A stretch of 64,000 nt of DNA from Arthrobacter sp. ov118 (GCF_900116495.1 NZ_FPAY01000011.1:81334-145333); one strand, 5' to 3'. Shown: positions 7,780 to 16,486, numbered from the stretch's first letter. Made by a program: numbers and translations. The notes: a model not told the origin generated them from the letters alone.

Positions 7780-8805
7780 ATGAACGACGCAATCCGCATT
7801 TCCTCTCCCGCCGACATTCTCGGTTTCATCCCGCACACGCTCGGGTTCGCTCCCCGGGAGTCCTTCGTGTTCCTGACCCTGCGCCAGAACACGATCGGCG
7901 CCACCCTGCGCGTCGACGCACCCCTGTTCGGCGATCCCGTCGGTTTCGCACGGTCCATGGTGAACTACCTCGCTGTAGACGAGCAGGCCACCGCGGTCCT
8001 GCTGGCCATCTACACGGACGACGCCCCGGCCGCCGCGGCGCCCCGCCCGTTCCACGACCACGTCGAGGCCGTGATTCAGGAACTGGAGACCGCAGGATCC
8101 CCACTGAAAGATGCGTGGCTTGTCACCTCCGAGCACTGGCAGAACCTGCTGTGCGACAGCGACGCCGGGTGCTGCCCGCCCGAACCGCTGGAATCAATCA
8201 CCGACGGACAACTCAACGCAGAACTAATCTTCCGGGGGAGCAGCTACCAAAAGGAACCCGGCACCACCTACGCGCCGTTTACCGGTTCCACGGACACGGC
8301 CGAGCAGATCCGCGAGGCCCTGCCCGGAGTATTCGCCGGAGAGCTGCACACCGGCCGGACACTGTGGGCCGATGCCCTGACCCGGGACGGCTGGACGGAC
8401 CCGGCAACCGCGGTGGAGTTGCTGGCATGCCTACAGCGTCCGGACCTGCGCGACGTGATGTTCTGCAACGTCATCGACCCGGAACGGCCCGACGCGGAGG
8501 GAAGCGGGGACCTGCTGATCGGGCAGGGAATCACGCCGGACTGGAACCGGGTCGACCGAGCACAGGATGCGGCGCGGCTCATGATCGACGCGGCACCGGA
8601 AGGCTACCGTGCACCCCTGCTGACCCTGATCGGCTGGCTGGCGTACCTCAAAGGCCAGTCCTCCGTGGCCGGAGACCATTTCGCCCTCGCAATCGCGGAC
8701 TCACCCGGCTACCGGCTCGCTGAACTGATGGAACAGCTCGTCAACCGGGGAACCATCGCCCCCGTCGCGCAAGACGCGAACACCGCCTACAAGAGGAACC
8801 GCTAG
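7780..8805 (+). CDS. DUF4192 domain-containing protein
   Basis: The 341-residue protein matches the actinobacterial DUF4192 family along its length. It opens with the typical SPADILGFIPHTLGFAPRES. A middle region resembles a nucleotide- or DNA-related fold of unknown function, and it ends with YRAPLLTLIGWLAYLKGQ followed by ALAIADSPGYRLAELM. AAAGGA lies 10 bases before the ATG, within the end of the repeat leader. DUF4192 proteins are common on actinobacterial plasmids and chromosomes and have no established role. Confidence 0.8.
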   Translation: MNDAIRISSPADILGFIPHTLGFAPRESFVFLTLRQNTIGATLRVDAPLFGDPVGFARSMVNYLAVDEQATAVLLAIYTDDAPAAAAPRPFHDHVEAVIQELETAGSPLKDAWLVTSEHWQNLLCDSDAGCCPPEPLESITDGQLNAELIFRGSSYQKEPGTTYAPFTGSTDTAEQIREALPGVFAGELHTGRTLWADALTRDGWTDPATAVELLACLQRPDLRDVMFCNVIDPERPDAEGSGDLLIGQGITPDWNRVDRAQDAARLMIDAAPEGYRAPLLTLIGWLAYLKGQSSVAGDHFALAIADSPGYRLAELMEQLVNRGTIAPVAQDANTAYKRNR

Positions 8806-8985
8806 GAACATAGGGGGCCGGACCGGCAACGGTTCCGGCCCCCGCGCGGTGGCGGCCTCCCCCGCTGGCGCTCCTCCGGCCGCCGATCAACGCGGACGCG
8901 GGCGCAGCACCACAAAAGGGCAACGGCCTGCCGCCGGGCTACAGTGAGAAGGCAACGGACCCCACTGACGCCAGGGAGCAGCATC

Positions 8986-9135
8986 ATGAGCCATGACTTC
9001 ATTCTCACGGACGACGACGCCGCACCCACCGGCGCCACTCACGCCCAGGACATCCTCGAGCTATCCATGCTGACCATGGCCCAGGGCCCCTCCGCCGTCG
9101 ATATTTCCTGGGAAAAATCCCCGCTGGACCAGTAA
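8986..9135 (+). CDS. Small acidic hypothetical protein
   Basis: This 49-residue frame starts MSHDFILTDDDAAPTG and ends with DISWEKSPLDQ. A GGGAGCAG element lies 5-12 bases before the ATG. A strong intrinsic terminator follows 52 bases after the stop, which supports a genuine short transcript. No family is recognised. Confidence 0.5.
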   Translation: MSHDFILTDDDAAPTGATHAQDILELSMLTMAQGPSAVDISWEKSPLDQ

Positions 9136-9187
9136 CTTCCGCAGCGACGACGCTGCCCCACAAGTTTCCTTTTGCTGAGGGAAAAAC

Positions 9188-9220
9188 TGAGGCCGGCCCC
9201 CAAACAGGGCCGGCCTCAGC
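9188..9220 (+). terminator. Intrinsic terminator-like hairpin
   Basis: CTGAGGCCGGCCC and GGGCCGGCCTCAG form a perfect 13-base-pair stem around a seven-base loop. There is no clear T-run, so it may be a bidirectional structural terminator between the small gene and the convergent HEPN-like gene. Confidence 0.75.
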
Positions 9221-9234
9221 CCTTCAAGAAAGGA

Positions 9235-9256
9235 CCTCGCTGCGCTCGGGCTGTAG
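9235..9256 (+). repeat. Left direct repeat flanking the HEPN-like gene
   Basis: The 22-base sequence beginning CCTCGCTGCGCTCGGG is repeated with one mismatch at 10155-10176. The pair brackets about 900 bases that contain only the HEPN-like gene. The first 17 bases also occur at 5981, directly upstream of the Shedu gene. Confidence 0.6.
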
Positions 9257-9308
9257 TCGGCAGACGTAGCAGCGGGCGGACTTAGTTGTCCCCCGTTGAA
9301 GCGGTCAT

Positions 9309-9968
9309 CTATTGCTCATATCGACGCCGCAGGAATTCGTGAGTGTTCTCCTCACGCTCGATCCACCGCGGCAAGAGAAGGTGTGAATTGTGGCGTCGTT
9401 CCATCTCATAAAAGGCTTCGGCTACCTCTCGCGTCATCATTTGGAACTCGAGCGCCAACCTCTCCACGTCTTCAACGGTGAACAACATTTCCGATGACGC
9501 ATTGCGTTGACGGCTGCGGGCACAAACCAAAACTCCGGGAACGTTATCTGGACCACCCCAAGGCCTACCTTGTGCAGGGTTTTCATCGGGTTCACCTACC
9601 GCCCACGTACTCCAAATGCCATGGACGACATAGTTTCGCAAGTCCCGCAGGCGTTGTGCTGGTATGAAGGCGCGGAGGAATTTCTCTTGTTGCTCCTTAC
9701 TCCACCGCGAGTAGTTGACGTTGTGCCACTCCATAGAATCGCGGCACATCTTCACCAGCCAGTCAGTCGACTGCCCTTGAAACATATACCAAACGTCGTC
9801 CCCGACAACCTCCGCTAGGATCTCTCGCAATAACTCGTCGAATAGGCCGCTGTGCACAGCCACCTTCCCAATTGCGGGGTACAGAGTGTCATTGTGGCCC
9901 CAGCCGTAGTGCGGACGCTCGATATAGGTGTACTCGACCTGCTCAGGGTTTCGTGTATCAGCTGTCAT
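9309..9968 (-). CDS. HEPN-like hypothetical protein
   Basis: With the start at 9968 (GAGG eight bases upstream) the protein has 219 residues. It is mostly helical, with a segment LFDELLREILAEVV and a later LRDLRNYVVHGIW that holds an R-x4-H motif (RNYVVH). HEPN ribonucleases of toxin and abortive-infection systems use such a motif. The gene stands alone between two direct repeats and next to a hairpin-rich repeat, which resembles a small defence cassette. The HEPN call rests on one motif and the helical context. Confidence 0.45.
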   Translation of the reverse strand: MTADTRNPEQVEYTYIERPHYGWGHNDTLYPAIGKVAVHSGLFDELLREILAEVVGDDVWYMFQGQSTDWLVKMCRDSMEWHNVNYSRWSKEQQEKFLRAFIPAQRLRDLRNYVVHGIWSTWAVGEPDENPAQGRPWGGPDNVPGVLVCARSRQRNASSEMLFTVEDVERLALEFQMMTREVAEAFYEMERRHNSHLLLPRWIEREENTHEFLRRRYEQ

Positions 9969-10154
9969 AACGGAAGCCTCGTGCCTCATCTTTGGGAGCT
10001 CAAAATCGGGATGTCGAAAAAGGCCGCTGCATGCTCCATGCCCGGCACCATTCCTGACAGCCGGGGTACCAATTCGCCCAGTTGCTAGCCGATTCTACGG
10101 CCTCGGCTCAAGACGCGAACGTAGGCGACGCGCCCTAAAGCGCTATCAAAAGGG

Positions 10155-10432
10155 CCTCGCTTCGCTCGGGCTGTAGAAGCGTTTTTTGTTCTTTTGCTGC
10201 TGTCCTGCGGATCGTACGTGCCCGCTCCACCGGCTCAACCGTCCTGCGGACGGCTGCACAGCCGATGACTTGTGTCGGCGCTGCGCTTATTTCCTCCCAC
10301 AATCCATCCGCTGCTTGCCCTTCGGGTTGCCCCGGCTCCGTCGGGCACAGCTACGCGATGCTCCGCCAGCAGCCAAAAAACAACGGGGGCGAAGGGGAGC
10401 TGGCCGGTCACCTAAGCCGCCCCCGCCCATCT
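10155..10432 (+). repeat. Hairpin-rich plasmid repeat, copy C
   Basis: This copy is almost identical to copy A from the T-run and GCTGCTGTCC through to GGTCACCTAAGCCGCCCCC. Its first 22 bases are the right direct repeat of the HEPN-like cassette. It leads into a ribosome-binding site (GGAAGGAAC) and an ATG at 10448 that starts only a decayed frame. Confidence 0.65.
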
Positions 10433-10447
10433 GGAAGGAACACAACC

Positions 10448-10545
10448 ATGCGCGAAAAGACGTCCCGCGAGCCCCACTCGAGAGCACCGACCGAGAGAGG
10501 GCCGCCCCCTAACCGGACCCGCAGGAGTCCGTTGACAACATCATT
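10448..10545 (+). pseudogene. Remnant of a small gene after repeat copy C
   Basis: An ATG with a good ribosome-binding site starts MREKTSREPHSRAP, but the frame soon runs into repeat copy D. In another frame a peptide-like end PQESVDNIIEIPPDS is visible. I read this as a small gene that lost its middle, possibly by recombination between repeat copies. Confidence 0.3.
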
Positions 10546-10549
10546 GAGA

Positions 10550-10805
10550 TTCCTCCGGATTCTAGGCGTCCGCTCCACCCCGTCTAGCCCCGGTTCCGCA
10601 AGCTCCACCGGGGCCTGCGGTGCAGGAAATGTCCCTCCGGCGCTCCTGCGTCGCTGATTCCCTCCACGAATTTCCTCCCCTTGCCCTGCGGGTAGACAGG
10701 GCTCCGTCGGCCGCCGAGCAAGCAAGCTTGCCAGCAACCAAAAAACAACGGGGGAGAGGGGAAGCTGGCCGGTCACCTGAGCCGCCCCCGCCCACCGGAA
10801 TCCTC
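10550..10805 (+). repeat. Hairpin-rich plasmid repeat, copy D (leader of parB)
   Basis: The copy contains CCCTGCGGGTAGACAGGG, then CAGCAACCAAAAAACAACGG and GGTCACCTGAGCCGCCCCC. It ends with CACCGGAATCCTC before the AAGGAG of parB. Compared with copy B the paired segments change on both sides (CCTGCGG/AGACAGG against CCCTGCGGG/AGACAGGG), which looks like conservation of structure. Confidence 0.6.
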
Positions 10806-10823
10806 TGCAAAAGGAGCAACACC

Positions 10824-12167
10824 ATGAACACCACACCCATCCTCGAAATGCTCGACCCGGCCACCCTGACCGTGGACATCAACGTCCGCAAAGACGCCGC
10901 CCTGACCCCCGATTTCATTGCCAGCATCAAGGAGCACGGCGTGATGGAACCCGTGATCGCCCACCGCAAGGACGATGGCGTGGTGCATGTCCTGATGGGC
11001 CAGCGCCGCACCCGCGCCGCCGTTGAAGCCGGACGCGCCAGCATCCCGGTGATGATCATCGAGTCCCCCGAGGAAGCCGAGCGGATCGTGACGCAGGTCG
11101 TGGAGAACATCCAGCGCGCCGAACTGACCGAAGCGGACGAGGCCGACGCCTACCACCAGCTGTCCCTGATCGGCGTGTCAGCCGCCGCGATCGCCAAGAA
11201 GACCGGCCGGACGAAAACCACGGTTGAGGGCGCGTTGAAGGCCAAGTCCTCGAACGCCGGAGCCGTCGCCCTGGGCAAGGGATACACGATTGATGAAGCG
11301 CTCATCATGGCCGAGTTTGAAGGGGACCAGGACGCGACCGAGGAACTGGAGTCCGTGATCGCGGACGAACCCGATCAGCTCCTGCACGTCGCGCAGATGC
11401 TCCGGGACCGCCGTGACCGCGCCGCAGCCCTCGTGACGCTGATCGAAGAACTGGAAGCCCAGGGCAAGACCGTGGTGGAGGACGCCGGACACTACTCAAA
11501 CGATGAGAACCTGTATGTCTCGGCCGCGAAGCGGGCCGACGGGGAACCGGCCACCGACGAGGACGCCAACGCCTACCTGATCAGCACCGACTACCGGGGC
11601 CAGCACAACGCCAAGCCCGTCATCACCGGCTGGGAGGACCTGGGCTTCACCCCGAAGTACGAACGCTACGACGGCGGCACGCAGGCCCAGAAAGGGTCGA
11701 TGACCGAGGAACAGAAAGCCGAGCGGAAGACCCTGATAGCCAATAACCGCGAGATGGAAAGCGCCACCAAGGTCAGGCGCGAATTTGTGAAGACCCTGCT
11801 CTCCCGGAAGACCGGGCCGAAGGGCTGGCAGTACTTCACCGTCCACGCCATCACCCACGACCCCGAAACCGCCAGCGGCTACGACGGCAAGGTCGCCACC
11901 GAGATGATCGGAGCCAGGACCGGGGAGGACACCGATCGGTGGGGCTGGAACCCGTTGCGGGACTACACCGCCAAGACCACCGCCCGGCCCGAGTTCTCCC
12001 TCATCGCCCTGATCTGCGCAGGATACGAGAAAACCATCCAAAAAGACTCCTGGCGGTCCGCCGAGAAGCGGCACTTCCACTACCTGAACCAGCTCATCGT
12101 TTGGGGCTACACGGCAAGCGCCGTTGAGCAGATCATCATCGACAAGCACACCGCCGACACCGAGTAA
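10824..12167 (+). CDS. ParB/RepB/Spo0J-type N-terminal domain protein
   Basis: The 447-residue protein begins with a ParB-type CTPase/DNA-binding core. Seen are IDINVRK-like VDINVRKDAAL, then SIKEHGVMEPVIAHRKDDG, VLMGQRRTRAAVEAG and VTQVVENIQRAELTEADEAD. A helix-turn-helix follows (SAAAIAKKTGRTKTTVEGAL). AAGGAG lies seven bases before the ATG at 10824. The C-terminal half (HYSNDENLYVSAA onward) is specific and unrecognised. No parA is present in the window, so a role in partition is not certain. A regulatory or DNA-protection role is possible. Confidence 0.75.
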   Translation: MNTTPILEMLDPATLTVDINVRKDAALTPDFIASIKEHGVMEPVIAHRKDDGVVHVLMGQRRTRAAVEAGRASIPVMIIESPEEAERIVTQVVENIQRAELTEADEADAYHQLSLIGVSAAAIAKKTGRTKTTVEGALKAKSSNAGAVALGKGYTIDEALIMAEFEGDQDATEELESVIADEPDQLLHVAQMLRDRRDRAAALVTLIEELEAQGKTVVEDAGHYSNDENLYVSAAKRADGEPATDEDANAYLISTDYRGQHNAKPVITGWEDLGFTPKYERYDGGTQAQKGSMTEEQKAERKTLIANNREMESATKVRREFVKTLLSRKTGPKGWQYFTVHAITHDPETASGYDGKVATEMIGARTGEDTDRWGWNPLRDYTAKTTARPEFSLIALICAGYEKTIQKDSWRSAEKRHFHYLNQLIVWGYTASAVEQIIIDKHTADTE

Positions 12168-12179
12168 TGTGACGGGGAA

Positions 12180-12213
12180 CCGGGCGGCTGAATCCCCCAA
12201 TGCAGCCGCCCGG
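12180..12213 (+). terminator. Terminator-like hairpin after parB
   Basis: CCGGGCGGCTG and CAGCCGCCCGG form an 11-base-pair perfect stem with a 12-base loop, starting 13 bases after the parB stop codon. Confidence 0.65.
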
Positions 12214-12393
12214 CCACTCACCCCAGCAAGGGCCAGGAACCTCCCGCACGTCGGGCGGTCCGCCGCTCGGGGCGAACCACAGCAGCCACTTACCAGCGAC
12301 GGACCGCCATTAACCGCGACAACGCGTCCGGCGCACTACCACCTGCGGGACCAAGAATAACGAGGTACCCGTCCCGCGGCAGCAGCACAAACC

Positions 12394-12410
12394 GTTCAGC
12401 TAAGCTGAAC
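12394..12410. promoter_or_regulatory. 17-base palindrome near parB, candidate parS-like site
   Basis: GTTCAGCTAAGCTGAAC is a perfect palindrome around one central base. Its size resembles ParB-binding or repressor sites, and it lies 230 bases downstream of parB. Binding by ParB is an inference from position only. Confidence 0.35.
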
Positions 12411-12437
12411 CACAGATTTCCTAATGCAGAGGGAATT

Positions 12438-12474
12438 AAGAAGGGCTGACACCTATGAGGTGTCAGCCCTTCTT
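12438..12474 (+). terminator. 17-base-pair perfect hairpin
   Basis: AAGAAGGGCTGACACCT pairs perfectly with AGGTGTCAGCCCTTCTT across a three-base loop. It separates the parB region from the small gene at 12534. It resembles a strong terminator, although its downstream T-run is weak. Confidence 0.65.
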
Positions 12475-12533
12475 GCTTTGGTGATGCCGGGGGCGAGGTC
12501 CTGATGCGCTCCAGCGCTGTATAAAGTAGCAGC

Positions 12534-12692
12534 ATGGCAATCACCCTGAACGTCCAAATAGCTATCGATGAAGCGAGAACTGCGATTGAGGAAGCGCGAG
12601 CATCTGATTCTGCCGATCCAGCCACTATCGCTGCGCTCGACTCACTCCTAAAAGTGACGGCAGCTCTTCGTTCTGTGGTCGCCCAGAGCTAG
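12534..12692 (+). CDS. Small helical hypothetical protein
   Basis: The 52-residue frame starts MAITLNVQIAIDEARTAIEE and is alanine- and glutamate-rich, which suggests one or two amphipathic helices. A TATAAA box at 12520-12525 lies only nine bases before the ATG, so leaderless transcription is possible. No Shine-Dalgarno sequence is visible. No family is recognised. Confidence 0.45.
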   Translation: MAITLNVQIAIDEARTAIEEARASDSADPATIAALDSLLKVTAALRSVVAQS

Positions 12693-12717
12693 CCCATTCA
12701 GAATCGCGTGTCGGACG

Positions 12718-12978
12718 TCAGTCTTCGGCCATAATGGTGCCGTTGTCCTCCATCCAAACGCGCTTTCCGTTGCTGATCGCAGTTGCTGCCCCTGTCAGTT
12801 CTGGATCCGTGATGGATGCTCCCTCGTTTGCAGAGGCCCAACGTTCTTGGAGAGCAGCCTTCACCTCATCAACGGGTTTGCCGGAGTAGTCCCTCGAAAC
12901 GTCGACTAGGACCGCTTGAATGCGGGCGACCATGGCCGCCATGACTGAACCGGCATCGTCATTCCATTGCACGTCCAC
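12718..12978 (-). CDS. Hypothetical protein, 86 residues
   Basis: The frame starts at a GTG with AGGAGG four bases upstream, and a second in-frame GTG at 12972 has better spacing (ten bases). The protein is acidic, with SVMAAMVARIQAVLVDVSRD and a C-terminal NGKRVWMEDNGTIMAED. The strong ribosome-binding site supports coding. Function is unknown. Confidence 0.55.
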   Translation of the reverse strand: MDVQWNDDAGSVMAAMVARIQAVLVDVSRDYSGKPVDEVKAALQERWASANEGASITDPELTGAATAISNGKRVWMEDNGTIMAED

Positions 12979-12995
12979 AAAACCTCCTAGTCTTG

Positions 12996-13964
12996 CTAAG
13001 CCCTCTTGGCCTTAGGTCTCTCCATGCTAGAGGAGTTCCTCGTGAGGAAACCGGGTGCCGACTGGTTAGAGGCGTCGTCGCCGAGAACTGTGGAGGCGGC
13101 TTTTCGAGCATAAGGATTGGGGACTTGTACTTTAATGCCGCAGGGTCCGCGGCGCTGGCGCTGATTTTGTCTGCGAGTGACGTCTATCCAAAAGTCGTAG
13201 GTCCATTCATTCGGAGGTGCACCCGAAGGCATGTCCCAAGGATCTGGTTCTGCCATGGGCACATAGCCCCAGGTAAAGCGAACCCACCTCGCCGACCAGG
13301 GGACCCCTGATTTTGTTTCCCTGAATCTGCGGTCTGCATGCTTACGCGGCATGGTGTGGATGATCCATGTCAACCACTTGAGCCGCGGCGTTAGAAAGAT
13401 GCCTTGCGTTATTCGCGACCGCCACGTTGGCTGACGCCCTGAAGCGTTCCATAATTTGCCATCAAAAGTGTCTTTCACCCATGCCACGCCGGCACCGTCA
13501 GTAAAGCGCAGACGTAGATACTGCGAGGGAAGAGGGTCGCCCTCGTAGACAAGAGACTCCCCAGGAAGAACGCTCAGCCCAAATGGTTGAGAATCCAGCT
13601 GAGGAAACTGGACATACTGGTGTTGGACCCGTTGCCTGGGTCGATAGGGATCTGAATGTTCTGCCCAGGCGGTCCGCCCAGCCGTGATTACCGAAACCTG
13701 GGTTATAGGCAGTTGAGAATCGTTGCGGACAGTGACATTTGTGGAACGTAGTGACCACGATTCTGCGAAACCTCCACCTGCCGGGCGGGTTCGCTCCGAT
13801 AGTTCATGGCGCAGAAGACTGATCCTGGAAGCTTGATCCTTGCGCCGATCTGAATCCACGCGGCGTCGATCTCGCTGTCCTTGAACAAACAGCGAAATGG
13901 TGACAACGGCCAAGACAATATTCACGGCAAACTGCGCTAAATCTATCCAAGCTTTATCCGGCAC
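12996..13964 (-). CDS. Single-pass membrane hypothetical protein
   Basis: I choose GTG at 13964 as the start because GGGGAGG lies six bases upstream, which gives 322 residues. One N-terminal membrane helix (FAVNIVLAVVTISLFV, about residues 13-28) is followed by a basic RDRRRVDSDRRK stretch and a large soluble domain with beta-rich character. The layout (short N-out, one helix, soluble domain) is common in actinobacterial accessory genes. No domain is recognised. It lies 17 bases from the preceding small gene in the same direction, so they may be co-transcribed. Confidence 0.55.
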   Translation of the reverse strand: MPDKAWIDLAQFAVNIVLAVVTISLFVQGQRDRRRVDSDRRKDQASRISLLRHELSERTRPAGGGFAESWSLRSTNVTVRNDSQLPITQVSVITAGRTAWAEHSDPYRPRQRVQHQYVQFPQLDSQPFGLSVLPGESLVYEGDPLPSQYLRLRFTDGAGVAWVKDTFDGKLWNASGRQPTWRSRITQGIFLTPRLKWLTWIIHTMPRKHADRRFRETKSGVPWSARWVRFTWGYVPMAEPDPWDMPSGAPPNEWTYDFWIDVTRRQNQRQRRGPCGIKVQVPNPYARKAASTVLGDDASNQSAPGFLTRNSSSMERPKAKRA

Positions 13965-14331
13965 TAATGACCTCCCCAGTCCACCGCAGGCGGCGCTGCT
14001 CCGATCCATCCTAAGTCCGGGCCCACCGTCTCAGACGGCGGGCCTGTTAGGCAGGGTCGATCAGGGACGTGGTGCCATTCCCCCGGGGGGCTATTTGGCC
14101 ATCCTGCTGGGTGCATAAAGGCGGGACGCACGACGTGCAAGGCAGATTCTGGTTTCAAGAAGCTGTCTCCAGTATGGGAAGGTTTGCGTGAATGCAGACT
14201 ACGGACTTCACGGACCTTACGGACAACGTTGCAGGCTACGTCGAGTGTCGAGTGCCATCGCGATGGACAATTCGTTGGAGGTCAGCCGGCCATTGACTAC
14301 GGGCGGTAAGACCGTCTGAGAAGGAGACATC
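13965..14331. other. Divergent intergenic region
   Basis: This spacer separates two divergent membrane-protein genes and should hold both promoters. A stem of GGCCC-CCGTC against GACGG-GGGCC lies around 14019-14043. No gene-like frame is seen. Confidence 0.4.
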
Positions 14332-14940
14332 ATGACCAGATCCTTGGAGGCCGACACCCAGAGCGAGGACGATGGTGACGCTTGGCGGAAAAACTGGCTG
14401 ATCCGCGTTGCCGGCACGATCCTTGCGGTCGCTATTGTTGTTACGCCGACTATGGGACTGGTCCCGATGCTTGAATATGGCGACAGCTACCTCAAGATTC
14501 TCTTGGCGGCCGCAGTGGCCGCGGCAGTGTTGGCCGGAACATGGGGCATCTTGATGCACGGGGACCTGAAGCAGCGAAGTGACTTCGCAGTTGCCTTGGC
14601 CATTGCCCTCGTGCTGTTGGCACTGGCGGAATTGGCGCAAACGCTCTACGGACCGGAGTGGGTCTGGTCAAAGACGTGCACCAACGCAGCGGCAGCTCAA
14701 TTCTTTCCCGAGTGCTCCGACGCCGGCGCCGTGTTTCGGTACAACCACAACGCGGCGACTCTCGATCAGATCTACGCGGTGCTTGCCGTCGGCCAAATCG
14801 TCCCAATGCTGTCCATCTTCAAAGATGCTGTCTACTGCTGGCTAAAGCCGACTCCCTGGTACGAACTCCACAAGAACACCCCCGATGCGGGGAGCATCAG
14901 GCGGGCGAATTTTCGGCGTGGGAGGATCCCAAACAATTAG
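14332..14940 (+). CDS. Multi-pass membrane hypothetical protein
   Basis: The 202-residue protein has a charged N-terminus and about four membrane segments (RVAGTILAVAIVVTPTMG, LLAAAVAAAVLAGTW, VALAIALVLLALAELA and YAVLAVGQIVPMLSIF). GAAGGAGA lies four bases before the ATG. No family is recognised and no partner gene is obvious. Confidence 0.55.
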   Translation: MTRSLEADTQSEDDGDAWRKNWLIRVAGTILAVAIVVTPTMGLVPMLEYGDSYLKILLAAAVAAAVLAGTWGILMHGDLKQRSDFAVALAIALVLLALAELAQTLYGPEWVWSKTCTNAAAAQFFPECSDAGAVFRYNHNAATLDQIYAVLAVGQIVPMLSIFKDAVYCWLKPTPWYELHKNTPDAGSIRRANFRRGRIPNN

Positions 14941-15065
14941 CCCAAATGCGCCAGGCATCCGGGCTCATCAACCTTTCTTGGCTCCGGCCGGATGGCAGGA
15001 CGCGCCTAACAGCCGTCCCAGGATCGAGGCACAGTCAAGAAAAGACGGCTAGATGAAGATGCCAT

Positions 15066-15962
15066 TCACGAGTTGCGAACAGGCAGCTTTGAAGGGGGTA
15101 ATACCCTACGCCACCACGTCACTCGCGTAGAGCGCCCCGATTGCTCGACGGGGCTTTCCGCCTTCTCGGCTGCCGCCGTTGTCAGTGGCATGGGATGTGT
15201 CCAAGTGCTTCGCTCCATGGTGAAAAGATCGTGGACGCCGCCGAACCCCATGACTGTGAAAAACGATCCCCCGATGATCAGGAGACTTACGAACACTCCA
15301 TACCCCTCTGGCAGAGGTGAACTGCTTAGACCACCAACGCTGATCAGGAAGAAAGTTAGAACGGTCAAGGCGTAGAGGCCCATCGAAAATGACATGATTC
15401 CGGCGCCCTGCAGAATGCTTAGCTTCAAATCACCGTGTGGATGGTGTACTCCGACGGGAGAGCCTTTGGCATTGAATGAGACCGTCTTTTGCCGAATGAT
15501 GGTTTCTGCCCTGAGATAGTTGCGTCTGACACGCCGTCGCCAAAGTCGAACAAGTCCTAGGCCGACCATCCCCCCGAGTACCAACAGGAACCCCAGGGCT
15601 CCCACGAATGGCAGAAGAGGGTCACCATCGCCAAACTGCCAATAATCGAAGGAACCAGGGTACTTTCCTCCGATCCATGAACCCAAGGAGCCGGCTACCA
15701 GGAACCCTGCGGAAAAGACGTACATCGGGAATAGGAAGTGCCATGATGGGTACGTTTCAAGGGCCAGTAGTCGGGCGGATGCGTCGCGGCGTAAGCTTTC
15801 AGCTATTTTTCTATCGTGTTCCAAATCAGATGATGAGGCTTGGTTTCCCCAAAAATTTATCTTGGCACGAAGCCGAGTTTTCGACGTCAACTGAGGTAGG
15901 GACGCGAGCAGCAGCCCTATTAGGGCGATAGCAGCTTCGACCCAGGGAACGATTTCCGGCAT
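15066..15962 (-). CDS. Multi-pass membrane hypothetical protein
   Basis: The likely start at 15962 gives 298 residues. An N-terminal helix (EAAIALIGLLLASLP) is followed by a soluble linker, then about four membrane segments including FPMYVFSAGFLVAGSLGSW, LLPFVGALGFLLVLGGMVG, LYALTVLTFFLISVGGL and GVFVSLLIIGGSFFTVM. The tail is basic. No clear ribosome-binding site precedes the start. It has no recognisable homology and no obvious partner. Confidence 0.5.
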   Translation of the reverse strand: MPEIVPWVEAAIALIGLLLASLPQLTSKTRLRAKINFWGNQASSSDLEHDRKIAESLRRDASARLLALETYPSWHFLFPMYVFSAGFLVAGSLGSWIGGKYPGSFDYWQFGDGDPLLPFVGALGFLLVLGGMVGLGLVRLWRRRVRRNYLRAETIIRQKTVSFNAKGSPVGVHHPHGDLKLSILQGAGIMSFSMGLYALTVLTFFLISVGGLSSSPLPEGYGVFVSLLIIGGSFFTVMGFGGVHDLFTMERSTWTHPMPLTTAAAEKAESPVEQSGRSTRVTWWRRVLPPSKLPVRNS

Positions 15963-16250
15963 ACAACGATTATGTCGCTCTCGCGGGTGCGACTTGGTCC
16001 CGTAAGTCGTGTGGCGGCCCGCGGAACCGCAGTGGAACGTGAGCATCAAGTGAGACCGCCTCACCTCAAGCACTCGCAGCAGTCATAAACGACCGTATTG
16101 GCAGTGGTGAATGCGGTGCGTATGTGTAGCGGCTATGTCAGGGGCAAGTGCCAGCGCCTGGCAGCTCAAAACTCGGCTCCGTAATCAATCCTGGTCAGAA
16201 CGCTGGACCAGGCGTTTTTGACCACCCTCTGTGAGCACGTGGGGATTAGG

Positions 16251-16486
16251 TGTTGACGCCAACCGAAAATAGGGCCAAATACGCCAACTGAAAATGAGGC
16301 CACTGACCATTATGGAAGGTGATCACATTGGATGTTTGGGCGCAGATACGCCACCGATACGCGACGGAGAAAATCTCCAAGAGGGAGCTGGCTAAACAGC
16401 TCGGGGTTTCCCGGGGGACGGTGGACCGGGCGTTGGAGGCGGAGCGGCCGCCGAAGTATGAGCGGAAGACGGCGGCTATGTCCTGA
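16251..16486 (+). mobile_element. IS21-family remnant, left end and istA start
   Basis: The sequence begins TGTTGACGCC and holds two imperfect terminal repeats, CGCCAACCGAAAATAGGGCC and CGCCAACTGAAAATGAGGCC, as in IS21-type ends. It is followed by the first 55 codons of istA and then stops. The rest of the element and istB are absent. Confidence 0.7.
16319..16486 (+). pseudogene. IstA transposase N-terminal fragment
   Basis: The frame opens at GTG and reads VWAQIRHRYATEKISKREL, then AKQLGVSRGTVDRALEAE and RPPKYERK, which is the helix-turn-helix start of IS21 transposases. It ends at a stop after 55 codons, where unrelated sequence joins. It cannot encode an active transposase. Confidence 0.75.
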
